Assembly: GCA_946414115.1 (NCBI GenBank) | Contig: CAMKNF010000002.1 | Coordinates: 1-34,247 of the forward strand | DNA: 34,247 nucleotides | Origin: an uncultured Ruminococcus sp. | Lineage (GTDB): Bacteria > Bacillota > Clostridia > Oscillospirales > Acutalibacteraceae | Direction of reading: 5' to 3' | In this document: one piece after another, positions 1 through 8,355 of the stretch | Numbering within the stretch: the stretch's first letter is position 1 | How the letters are laid out: each line of letters opens with the position of its first letter | The notes under the pieces: model-generated | The model's database searches: none | Told to the model about the DNA's origin: nothing | The model's input: only the letters and a program-made list of their open reading frames with translations | Program-made: the position numbers and the translations under genes

Positions 1-45
1 CCACCGAGATCTACACTCTTTCCCTACACGACGCTCTTCCGATCT
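1..45 (+). other. Illumina TruSeq/P5 adapter sequence (non-biological contamination at contig end)
   Basis: ccaccgagatctacactctttccctacacgacgctcttccgatct matches the 3' part of the Illumina P5/TruSeq universal adapter; lepA coding sequence starts immediately after it. Confidence 0.98.
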
Positions 46-1476
46 CTTGAAATCGTCCCTGTTGTCAACAAAATTGACTTGCCCAGCGCAGACCCCGACA
101 GGGTTATTCAGGAGATTGAGGACGTTATCGGAATCCCTGCCGAGGACGCACCGAAAATTTCGGCAAAGGCGGGAATCAACATTCACGCTGTTCTCGAAAA
201 GGTTGTTTCGGACATTCCTGCTCCGACAGGCGATATAAACGCACCGCTTCGTGCGCTGATTTTTGACAGCTACTACGACAGCTACAAGGGCGTTATCATA
301 TATGTAAGGCTCAAAGAAGGACAGATTCACCCGGGCGACGAATTTATGCTTATGGCTACGGGCAGTAAGTTTAATGTTGTTGAGTGCGGACTTATGCATG
401 CAACGCAGATGGAAAAGACCGACGGACTTTACGCAGGTGAGGTTGGCTATATTGCAGGCTCAATCAAAACGCTTGCCGATGCAAAGGTGGGCGACACCGT
501 AACACTTACGTCAAACCCTGCCGAAGAGCCTTTGCCCGGATACCGTGAGGCTCAGCCGATGGTATTCTGCGGTATTTATCCCGTTGACGGCGCAAAGTAC
601 GGCGACCTGAAGGACGCTCTTGAAAAGTTACAGCTTAATGATGCGGCTCTTTCGTTTGAGCCTGAAACCTCGGTTGCACTCGGCTTTGGTTTCCGTTGCG
701 GATTCCTCGGACTTCTGCATATGGAGATTATTCAGGAACGTCTTGAACGTGAATATCAGCTCGATTTGATTACAACCGCACCGAGCGTTATTTACAGAAT
801 CACACGCACAGACGGCACGGTTGAGATGATTGACAACCCCACAAACTACCCCGATCCCTCTCTCATTCAGACGGCAGAGGAGCCTGTTGCAGACGCACAT
901 ATCTACACGCCGAAGGAGTACGTCGGCAACATTATGGAGCTTTGTCAGGACAGGCGAGGAACGTTTGTTGATATGCAGTACATTGACGCTGACAGGGTGG
1001 ATTTGCACTACATTCTTCCGCTTGCCGAGATTATCTACGACTTTTTCGACACGCTCAAATCACGCACAAGGGGCTACGCTTCATTTGACTACGAGATGAA
1101 GGAGTATGTTCCGAGCCAGCTTGTAAAGCTTGACATTATGCTCAACGGCGAGGTTGTTGATGCACTTTCGTTCATCATTCACAAGGACAAGGCGTACGGC
1201 AGAGCGAGAAAAATGGCTGAAAAGCTCAAGGAGAAAATCCCCAGACAGCTGTTTGAAGTGCCGATTCAGGCTTGCATAGGCGGCAAAATCATAGCGAGAG
1301 AAACCGTTAAGGCTATGCGCAAGGACGTGCTTGCAAAGTGCTACGGCGGCGACATCAGCCGAAAGAAGAAACTTCTTGAAAAGCAGAAAGAGGGTAAAAA
1401 GCGTATGCGCCAGCTCGGCTCGGTAGAGGTTCCGCAGGAGGCGTTTATGGCTGTTTTGAAATTAGATACGGACTGA
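46..1476 (+). CDS. lepA: Elongation factor 4 (LepA), 5'-truncated
   Basis: Frame is open back to base 46 ([20 protein letters not shown]...), includes the G4-type NKID motif and the LepA C-terminus ([41 protein letters not shown]). The TTG at 79 is an internal Leu, not a real start. Confidence 0.97.
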   Translation, partial: LEIVPVVNKIDLPSADPDRVIQEIEDVIGIPAEDAPKISAKAGINIHAVLEKVVSDIPAPTGDINAPLRALIFDSYYDSYKGVIIYVRLKEGQIHPGDEFMLMATGSKFNVVECGLMHATQMEKTDGLYAGEVGYIAGSIKTLADAKVGDTVTLTSNPAEEPLPGYREAQPMVFCGIYPVDGAKYGDLKDALEKLQLNDAALSFEPETSVALGFGFRCGFLGLLHMEIIQERLEREYQLDLITTAPSVIYRITRTDGTVEMIDNPTNYPDPSLIQTAEEPVADAHIYTPKEYVGNIMELCQDRRGTFVDMQYIDADRVDLHYILPLAEIIYDFFDTLKSRTRGYASFDYEMKEYVPSQLVKLDIMLNGEVVDALSFIIHKDKAYGRARKMAEKLKEKIPRQLFEVPIQACIGGKIIARETVKAMRKDVLAKCYGGDISRKKKLLEKQKEGKKRMRQLGSVEVPQEAFMAVLKLDTD

Positions 1477-1509
1477 TTTTATCAGGAGGAATTTTAACTT
1501 TATACATTT

Positions 1510-1585
1510 AGGGCTTGTTTAGTAAATAGCGGAATGCACCAAAAGATTTGATTTTGTGCGTTTCGTCATTTATTAAGCAAGCCCT
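1510..1585 (+). terminator. Long imperfect hairpin after lepA (terminator and/or MITE-like element)
   Basis: Left arm agggcttgtttagtaaat..gcggaatgcaccaaaa, loop gatttga, right arm ttttgtgcgtttcgt..atttattaagcaagccct; five G-U type pairs on the + strand; followed by ctttttg. Confidence 0.6.
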
Positions 1586-1718
1586 AATATCTTTTTGTAA
1601 AATTATGAATTTATACAGATTTTTTTGGAAAATCTTCTTTTATCGTGCTTTATAATACAATCACGGATTAAAAAAGCAAATACATAAGTTTTTAATTTTT
1701 ACTTAAGGAGAGATAATA

Positions 1719-2534
1719 ATGTTAACAGAAAAATTAACAGCTAAAAAAGGAAAGTCATATTTATCGGGAATTCTTGCATTGTTGATGATGTTTGTTTTCA
1801 GCATCACAGCAGTTTCCGCAAAGGAGAGAGAGCCTATTCCGGGTGATGTTGACTTGGATTCGGAAGTTACAGTTGCTGATGCTACGCTGATTCAAAAGTA
1901 TTTAGCAAGGATTTGTGACCTGTCTGATGCTCAGTTGGAAAATGCAGATACAGACAAGGACGGACATATCAGTATTATTGATGCCACTCGCATTCAGGAA
2001 TATCTGGTTTACGGGAGAGAGCTTGACCGGAAAGAACCGGAAGAAACTACTGCTGCAACACAGCCCACAACACAGCCTACAACAGAAATTACTGCTCATC
2101 GTGTATACCCTACGGAGCCTAAAGAAACCGAACCATTTGAAAACCTTACATACAGTGAAAAATATGCAAAGGAAGTCCTTGATTTAATCAATGAAGAGAG
2201 AGCAAAAGTCGGCGCAGCTCCTTTGGCGGCTGATGATACTTTGAATGAGGTTGCAAAAATAAGAGCTAAAGAAATTTCAACTTACTTCTCTCACACAAGA
2301 CCGGATGGTTCAAGCTGTTTTTCCGCTATTGAGGGTTTAAACATTAAGTGGAAGGCTCTGGGTGAAAATATTGCCGGCGGTTTTGACGAACCTACTCGTG
2401 TAATGAACGCTTGGATGCATTCGGAAGGACACCGTGCAAACATCTTAAACGATACTTTTGAGATTGTCGGCATTGCTTGCTATAATTATAACGGAAACTA
2501 TTATTGGGTTCAGTATTTTATGGCTGAATGGTAA
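1719..2534 (+). CDS. Secreted protein with N-terminal type I dockerin and C-terminal CAP/SCP domain
   Basis: RBS aaggag at 1705; signal peptide; dockerin repeats GDVDLDSEVTVADATLIQKYL / ADTDKDGHISIIDATRIQEYL; CAP motifs LINEERAKVGAAPL, SHTRPDGSS, GENIAGG, AWMHSEGHRANIL. Confidence 0.9.
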   Translation: MLTEKLTAKKGKSYLSGILALLMMFVFSITAVSAKEREPIPGDVDLDSEVTVADATLIQKYLARICDLSDAQLENADTDKDGHISIIDATRIQEYLVYGRELDRKEPEETTAATQPTTQPTTEITAHRVYPTEPKETEPFENLTYSEKYAKEVLDLINEERAKVGAAPLAADDTLNEVAKIRAKEISTYFSHTRPDGSSCFSAIEGLNIKWKALGENIAGGFDEPTRVMNAWMHSEGHRANILNDTFEIVGIACYNYNGNYYWVQYFMAEW

Positions 2535-2537
2535 TAC

Positions 2538-2584
2538 AAAAGGTCGGGCAACCGTTTAGCGGTTAAACCCGACCTTTGTTTTTT
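2538..2584 (+). terminator. Rho-independent terminator between convergent genes (likely bidirectional)
   Basis: aaaaggtcggg...cccgacctttgttttttt stem plus T tract. Confidence 0.85.
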
Positions 2585-2606
2585 ATTTACATTCAGTTGT
2601 GCAGAA

Positions 2607-3473
2607 TTATGCCTTGCCAACCGAGCCGAAGAGTTCCATTTTCTCCTTAACAGTAGCCTTGATAGCCTCTGCGCCGGGAGCGAGGAGCTTTCTGGGGTCA
2701 AAGCCCTTGCCCTGAAGGTCCTTGCCTGCTTCAATGTATTCTCTTGTTGCTGCTGCAAATGCGAGCTGGCACTCTGTGTTTACGTTAATCTTTGAAACGC
2801 CGAGAGAGATTGCCTTCTTAATCATATCGGCAGGAATGCCTGTGCCTCCGTGTAGTACGAGGGGCATTTCGCCTGTGAGCTGCTGAATAGCGTCGAGTGT
2901 TTCAAAGCTTAAGCCCTGCCAGTTTTCGGGATATTTGCCGTGAATGTTGCCGATACCTGCTGCGAGCATTGTAACGCCGAGGTCTGCAATCTGCTTGCAT
3001 TCCTGCGGATCTGCACATTCGCCTGCACCGATAACGCCGTCTTCCTCGCCGCCGATTGAGCCAACCTCAGCCTCAAGTGAAAGACCGAGCTTTTCGCAGG
3101 TTGCAACGAGTTCCTTTGTCTTTTCAATGTTCTCCTCAATCGGATAGTGTGAGCCGTCGAACATTACTGAGCTGAAGCCTGCTTCGATACAAGCCTTTGC
3201 GCCTTCGTATGAGCCATGGTCAAGGTGAAGTGCAACGGGAACTGTGATGTTAAGCTCCTCGAGCATACCGTTTACCATACCTACTACTGTCTTGTAGCCG
3301 CACATATATTTTCCTGCGCCCTCGGAAACACCGAGAATTACGGGAGAGTTAAGCTCCTGTGCTGTTAAAAGAATTGACTTTGTCCATTCAAGGTTGTTGA
3401 TGTTGAACTGACCTACTGCATAGTGGCCTGCCTTTGCTTTTGTAAGCATTTCTTTAGCATTTACTAATGGCAT
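2607..3473 (-). CDS. fba: Class II fructose-1,6-bisphosphate aldolase
   Basis: MPLVNAKEMLTKAKAGHYAVGQFNINNLEW, LDHG, GGEEDG, LHGGTGIP, KINVNTE motifs. Confidence 0.95.
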   Translation of the reverse strand: MPLVNAKEMLTKAKAGHYAVGQFNINNLEWTKSILLTAQELNSPVILGVSEGAGKYMCGYKTVVGMVNGMLEELNITVPVALHLDHGSYEGAKACIEAGFSSVMFDGSHYPIEENIEKTKELVATCEKLGLSLEAEVGSIGGEEDGVIGAGECADPQECKQIADLGVTMLAAGIGNIHGKYPENWQGLSFETLDAIQQLTGEMPLVLHGGTGIPADMIKKAISLGVSKINVNTECQLAFAAATREYIEAGKDLQGKGFDPRKLLAPGAEAIKATVKEKMELFGSVGKA

Positions 3474-3688
3474 TTTAATCTTCCTTTTGTAAAAAATTTC
3501 AGCAGAAAAACGTCTTTCCCTGTTGAGTTATTTTTATTATACAATATATTTTTTTAAATATAAAGCCTTTTGCGCAAACTTTTTGATAATTTTTTAACAA
3601 TTTATCAATTTGCCTTGTTTATCGGCGCATTTTGATGAATAATCACGAAATTTTCAGAATTTACTCACACACTTGTTTCATAACTTTG

Positions 3689-3717
3689 TTGATTTTAAAA
3701 ATATTAAGATGTATAAT
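3689..3717 (+). promoter_or_regulatory. Putative sigma-A promoter upstream of repeat copy A / htrA
   Basis: TTGATT (3689-3694) - 17 bp - TATAAT (3712-3717). Confidence 0.5.
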
Positions 3718-3731
3718 TAAACTATAATTTA

Positions 3732-4105
3732 GCCGAGTGCCTCGGCGGGCAAATCAAGTGGAAAAGTCGGTTTGTTAGGAGAAAATTGCAGCCCGAATTT
3801 TAAGTTGATATTTAGGTGACGTTTCGGGACGTCAAGGTGATTCCCATATTAGGGGAAATGTCGCAAAGCGACAAAAGGGTTGCCGTTTTCGCAGAAAAGC
3901 CGTCCCCTACGGATATAGAGGAAACGTTTGTTTTTAATCGTAGGGACACGGCGTGCCGTGTCCGCAGTGGCAATCAAACTATACCGATTAGATTGTAGTT
4001 ATAAAGGAAAACAAACCTTTCCGTAGGGGACGGTTTCCCAGACGTCCCAATGTATAAAATGTGAAACAATTTATACATTATGGCGAACACAGTTCGCCGC
4101 TACAT
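3732..4105. repeat. Mosaic palindromic intergenic repeat, copy A
   Basis: gccgagtgcctcggc ... cagcccgaattttaagttgatatttaggtgacgtttcgggacgtcaagg ... gccgtcccctacgg ... gaaacgtttgtttttaatcgtagggacacggcgtgccgtgtccg; shares modules with 9331-9600 and 11886-12315. Confidence 0.85.
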
Positions 4106-4140
4106 TTATAAACTTTAAATACCGAACAGGAGATAAAAAT

Positions 4141-5916
4141 ATGGACAACAATAATAACTTTGAAAACGGTTTTTACGGCTCTGCTCCGCAAAAGCCATTT
4201 ACCGATAAAAGCAGTGACGTTCCCGTAAATCCGCAGGCTTTTTCAGGCGAGGGTGAGAGCGTTAATCAGACTGAACAGACTGCGTTTGATGAGCAGAATG
4301 TGCAGAGCATAAACACTGTACCCGAACAGATGCAGAATGTCAATTACAGCAACGAGCCTTTCGGTGCGGAAAATCAGACTGCACCCGTGCAGAATACTCC
4401 CGAGGTACATAACGCACCGCAGGGAGCATATCGGCAGAATCCCGATTATGCCTATCCACAGCACAATGACTATTCAAATCCGCAGTATTCGGCAAGGGTG
4501 AATTATCAGCAGAACGGAATGCCCGTTCAGAATAATTACGGCGGTCAGAATGTAAATTACGGTGGCTGCAATCCACAGTATCAGTACAATCCTAATCCGC
4601 AGAATTACAACCCGAATTATCAGAATAACCGGAATATGCCTCCGCAGTACAATGCATATGCGCCTTATCCGCCGATGCCGCCGAGACCTCCGAAAAAGAA
4701 GGCGAACGCCGGACTTATTGCCCTTATTGTTGTGCTTTGCGTTCTGCTTGTGGGAAGTATGGCTGGATTTTTCGTTTATTTTGTGTCGGAAAACAGCAAA
4801 AAGCAAGACGACAATTCAAGCAACAGCTATAGCTTTACGATGCCGAATTACGGCTATAATATCCCGAGCACAGAGCCGACAACTGCTCCTGTTTCCGAGC
4901 ACAAGGAGTCGGACTACAGCGACAAGGCTGATGCAAATTACAAGGGCGTTGTGCTTGAAAGCAAACCGAAGGACGCTGACACAAACAAAAGCTATACGGC
5001 TGAATCCGCATTTAACAAGGTGTCGGATTCCGTTGTCGGAATTGTCGGCTACACAGATGAAATCACAACTGTTGAAAATTCTGCAACGCAGGGCAGCGGA
5101 ATTATCCTTACCTCTGACGGATATGTTGTAACGAACGCCCACGTTATCGGCAACAGCAAGACGCAATATCTTTTGCAGGTCGTAACCTCCGACGGCAAGA
5201 CCTACAATGCAGGCGTAGTGGGCTACGACTCGAGAACCGATATTGCAGTGCTCAAAATGGACGACGCAAAAGACCTTAAAGCCGCAACCTTCGGTAACTC
5301 GGAAAATATTGAGCTTGGCGAGGATATTATCGTTGTCGGCAACCCCGGCGGACTTGATTATCAGAACTCAATTACAAAGGGTATAGTTTCGGCTGTTGAC
5401 AGAAAAATGTCGTCAACGAGCCTTGTAAAATACATTCAGACCGACGCCGCAATCAACCCCGGTAACTCGGGCGGACCGATTGTGAACCTCTACGGTCAGG
5501 TTGTCGGCATTGCAACCGCTAAAATCGTTTCCGAAAAGTACGAGGGAATGGGCTTTGCAATTCCGTCTGCGACTGCAAAGGATATAATTGACACGCTTAT
5601 GAAAAAGGGTTATGTCGAGGGCAGAGTTAAGATTGGAATTACGGGCAGTAATGTTTCGTCAGATGTTGCTTCGGCTTACGGTATTCCGATGGGAATAATG
5701 GTTGACGAGATTTCAAAGGACGGTCCGTGCTACGGAACAGAGCTTAAGACCGATGATATTATTACGGGTGTTGACGACAAAGAAATTCAGTCGTTCAGCG
5801 ATATTTACGAGATACTCGAAACTCACAAGCCGGGCGATAAGATTGTGATTAAGTATTACAGAATGTCGGATCAGTCTACAGGCGAGGTAGAGGTTACGCT
5901 TGCCGAGGATAAGTAA
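4141..5916 (+). CDS. HtrA/DegP-like membrane serine protease with PDZ domain and long Q/N/P/Y-rich N-terminus
   Basis: RBS aggag; TM LIALIVVLCVLLVGSMAGFFVYFV; triad contexts TNAHVIG, DSRTDIAVLK, NPGNSGGPIV; C-terminal PDZ. Confidence 0.93.
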   Translation: MDNNNNFENGFYGSAPQKPFTDKSSDVPVNPQAFSGEGESVNQTEQTAFDEQNVQSINTVPEQMQNVNYSNEPFGAENQTAPVQNTPEVHNAPQGAYRQNPDYAYPQHNDYSNPQYSARVNYQQNGMPVQNNYGGQNVNYGGCNPQYQYNPNPQNYNPNYQNNRNMPPQYNAYAPYPPMPPRPPKKKANAGLIALIVVLCVLLVGSMAGFFVYFVSENSKKQDDNSSNSYSFTMPNYGYNIPSTEPTTAPVSEHKESDYSDKADANYKGVVLESKPKDADTNKSYTAESAFNKVSDSVVGIVGYTDEITTVENSATQGSGIILTSDGYVVTNAHVIGNSKTQYLLQVVTSDGKTYNAGVVGYDSRTDIAVLKMDDAKDLKAATFGNSENIELGEDIIVVGNPGGLDYQNSITKGIVSAVDRKMSSTSLVKYIQTDAAINPGNSGGPIVNLYGQVVGIATAKIVSEKYEGMGFAIPSATAKDIIDTLMKKGYVEGRVKIGITGSNVSSDVASAYGIPMGIMVDEISKDGPCYGTELKTDDIITGVDDKEIQSFSDIYEILETHKPGDKIVIKYYRMSDQSTGEVEVTLAEDK

Positions 5917-5920
5917 TTTA

Positions 5921-5965
5921 TTAATGCGGAATTCGGAATTAGCGGTCGCTTCGCTCCGAATTACG
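5921..5965 (+). repeat. Short dispersed repeat (ttaatgcggaattcggaatt..ggtcgcttcgctccgaatt), inverted copy at 9634-9689
   Basis: Compared with the reverse complement of 9634-9689: shared ttaatgcggaat, aattcggaat, ggtcgc..cgctccgaatt. Confidence 0.7.
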
Positions 5966-6006
5966 CAGGCTCGGTCGTTTTCGGCGGCTCGTAGAGTGAG
6001 CTGAAT

Positions 6007-6123
6007 ATGTTGCTCAATATAATGGGCGAGGGCGTTTACCACATCTACGACTACCGGCTTTTCTACAGAAATCTTGAAAAAAACGTTCAGACACGCCTTA
6101 ACGCATATCTGAACGATGAATAA
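6007..6123 (+). pseudogene. Possible remnant ORF (MLLNIMGEGVYHIYDYRLFYRNLEKNVQTRLNAYLNDE)
   Basis: 38-aa frame ending taa at 6121-6123, no visible RBS, preceded by repeat debris; composition looks protein-like. Confidence 0.25.
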
Positions 6124-6137
6124 CTAACATAAAATAA

Positions 6138-6226
6138 TGCAAGCTCAATTTGCAGAGCTTGCAGAGATAGTGTATGATTGTACAGCAAGAACCATCTAGA
6201 TTAACATCCGGATGGTTCTTACTGTA
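6138..6226. terminator. Pair of hairpins between convergent genes
   Basis: tgcaagctc/gagcttgca (6138-6163) and tacagcaagaaccatc/gatggttcttactgta (6181-6196 with 6211-6226, one G-T pair). Confidence 0.5.
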
Positions 6227-6245
6227 ATTTAGTCAAAAATTATAT

Positions 6246-7073
6246 CTAAAACATAAATAAACAAAATGCAATTACCGAAACAGCTAATAAAATAAATATT
6301 ACTAAATAAATTATCCACAGCGTTTTGTTCTTTTTTGTGTTTAAGAAAATGAAAATCAATCCCATCATTAATACAATGCAAAAAGCTAATGACAAGTTCA
6401 TTGCAATTAGGAATTTAAAATCTATACTGGGCTGAGTAGCAGCGTTATAGTTTATAGTGATTAAAGAAAAAATTGCAACTATTATTCCCATTAAAGCAAG
6501 TACATTAGAATATATTTTATGCGACATTGTGTCAATATCTTCTTTTGCTTCTTTAATTGTTTTGTCAACGTCTTTGATTTGTTTGCTGTACTCGGTTTCA
6601 TAATTGCCAAAACCAACATATTCCTGTTCATTATTAAAGGAAGCATTCTGTTGTTTATCATATGTAATATCAGGTTCTTCCGATAGTGTTTCAAACATAA
6701 TTTGTGCTATTTTTGTATTTCGTTCAATAGAAATAATATTACAGGAAATATTCTGTACACGAAGGAAAATAAATGTAGAGTGACCGGGGTGGTAACGTGG
6801 TGCATCTACACGCAGACCTTGTCTCATTCTGGAATTTTTTTCAGATACAATGCCTATAAGGTTATATGGCATATTTATCTTTTCTTTTGTTTTAACAAAA
6901 ATAGTTTCATTTGGCTTGAGATTATAGTTGTCAATACCTTTGCTGTTTTCAGCTAATATTTTGTCAACTGTTAAGTCATAAGAAACGCAATTTAAATTGT
7001 TCTCGTTATAGTTTTCTGATATTAAATTTTCTTGTTCTACTTTTTTTCGAATGTTTTTATCAACTAAAATCAT
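6246..7073 (-). CDS. dCTP deaminase/dUTPase-superfamily domain protein fused to coiled coil and about three C-terminal TM helices
   Basis: MILVDKNIRKKVEQENLI..SYDLTVDKIL..LKPNETIFVKTKEKINMPYNLIGIVSEKNSRMRQGLRVDAPRYHPGHSTFIFLRVQNIS..IAQIMFETL resembles Dcd; hydrophobic segments NVLALMGIIVAIFSLITI, FKFLIAMNLSLAFCIVLMMGLIFIFL, TLWIIYLVIFILLAVSVIAFCLFMF. Confidence 0.75.
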   Translation of the reverse strand: MILVDKNIRKKVEQENLISENYNENNLNCVSYDLTVDKILAENSKGIDNYNLKPNETIFVKTKEKINMPYNLIGIVSEKNSRMRQGLRVDAPRYHPGHSTFIFLRVQNISCNIISIERNTKIAQIMFETLSEEPDITYDKQQNASFNNEQEYVGFGNYETEYSKQIKDVDKTIKEAKEDIDTMSHKIYSNVLALMGIIVAIFSLITINYNAATQPSIDFKFLIAMNLSLAFCIVLMMGLIFIFLNTKKNKTLWIIYLVIFILLAVSVIAFCLFMF

Positions 7074-7429
7074 GTAATCGCCTCTAACTTTGCGTTGACA
7101 CTATAAAAACACTAATTATATATAATTATACTAGATTTTGATAAAATTAACATAGGCAAATATAACAAATATTATAAATTATTTTTGTGATTTGTATAGA
7201 AATCGTATTGCTTATATTAAAATTACACTTAAAAAATATTGAATTATATTGAAAATACTTTCAATTACTTTAGCAACCTCGCCTGTGAAATAAACCTCGC
7301 TGAATGGGAAGCATTTTTACAAGGGCATTTTTATCACAACAATATGATTGCTCTGTTTTCAACATACACGGTTTTATCCATTTAAACGTTTCTGCCGCAA
7401 AAATGCACATATAATTATGACGATTACTT

Positions 7430-8350
7430 TTACGTGCTGAAATCATTCAGCCACTCGGAGATGATTTTGTAATCTTCTTTGTGAAAGCCGTGAACGTCGT
7501 CATCATAGCTTACAAATTTACAGCTGACATTATACTCTTCAAACTTTTTATTCAATTCTTCTGCCTGTGCAAAGGAAACTTGTTTGTCGAGCTTGCTGTG
7601 AATCATCAGTACGGGAACTTTTATTTCGTCTGCCCAGTAAACCGCCGAGCGATTTTCATATTCATACGGCAAATCATCGGGTGAACCTCCGATATAATTC
7701 TGAAGTACGGTTTTCATATCATCCCTGTCGTTATAGGCTTTTAACAAGTTGCTGACCGCCGAAACGGCAATTATGCGTTTTACACGGCTGTCTGTTCGTG
7801 CTGTCATATACGTCATAATTCCGCCTCGTGATACTCCGGCAACGCACAACTTATCAATGCTTGCAAATTCAAAGCAGTTTTCGCATAAATCAATAAGTGT
7901 TGTGACATCTGTCAAATCGTCGCCGCCGAATTGGTCTTGTCCCGTTCCGCCGTCTGCGCCTCTGTATTGCGAGGCTAAAACAATTCTGTCGGTTTCGGCA
8001 GAAATCACCGCAGTATCTTCATCATCAAGAAGTCCGATTTTACTGTTTCCGCCACGGTTGTAAATGATGCATTCATATGGATTCAGGCTTTCAATACAGC
8101 CAATCGGAATGGAAATATACGCTTTAACGCTGTAAATATCGGAAGTGTATGTGAATTTGTATGTAACACATTTCTCGCTTAAATCGCCGTTTAATGCAAT
8201 CGGTTCAATATCGGAAATTCCGCTTTTGTTTTCATATGACTCAAAATTATACGGACTGTCAGAAGATATGTTCAATTTTGCCGTGTGTTTGCAGCCGGCA
8301 AAAAATATCGTAAGGGCAATTGTAAGAAGAAGTGAAAGCGGCTTTTTCAT
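7430..8350 (-). CDS. Lipoprotein alpha/beta hydrolase (dienelactone hydrolase / prolyl oligopeptidase-like)
   Basis: MKKPLSLLLTIALTIFFAGCKH lipobox; nucleophile GVSRGG; late Asp/His contexts HSKLDKQV and DDVHGF; GGAG 8 nt before the ATG at 8350. Confidence 0.8.
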   Translation of the reverse strand: MKKPLSLLLTIALTIFFAGCKHTAKLNISSDSPYNFESYENKSGISDIEPIALNGDLSEKCVTYKFTYTSDIYSVKAYISIPIGCIESLNPYECIIYNRGGNSKIGLLDDEDTAVISAETDRIVLASQYRGADGGTGQDQFGGDDLTDVTTLIDLCENCFEFASIDKLCVAGVSRGGIMTYMTARTDSRVKRIIAVSAVSNLLKAYNDRDDMKTVLQNYIGGSPDDLPYEYENRSAVYWADEIKVPVLMIHSKLDKQVSFAQAEELNKKFEEYNVSCKFVSYDDDVHGFHKEDYKIISEWLNDFST

Positions 8351-8355
8351 CACTG

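Noticed and set aside
47-238. ORF of 63 aa at the left edge
   Set aside because: Out-of-frame shadow of lepA starting right after the sequencing adapter.
3816-3998. ORF of 60 aa (MTFRDVKVIPILGEMSQSDKR...)
   Set aside because: Lies entirely in the palindromic repeat; the reading frame is a by-product of repeat sequence, with no RBS.
4243-5166. Antisense ORFs under htrA (and similar ones under lepA, metH and the glycosyltransferases)
   Set aside because: Shadow ORFs opposite well-supported coding genes; no RBS or recognisable domains.
7262-7390. Short open frame FSNLACEINLAEWEAFLQGHFYHNNMIALFSTYTVLSI
   Set aside because: Protein-like but short, with no clear start codon or RBS; too weak to call beyond a possible gene remnant.
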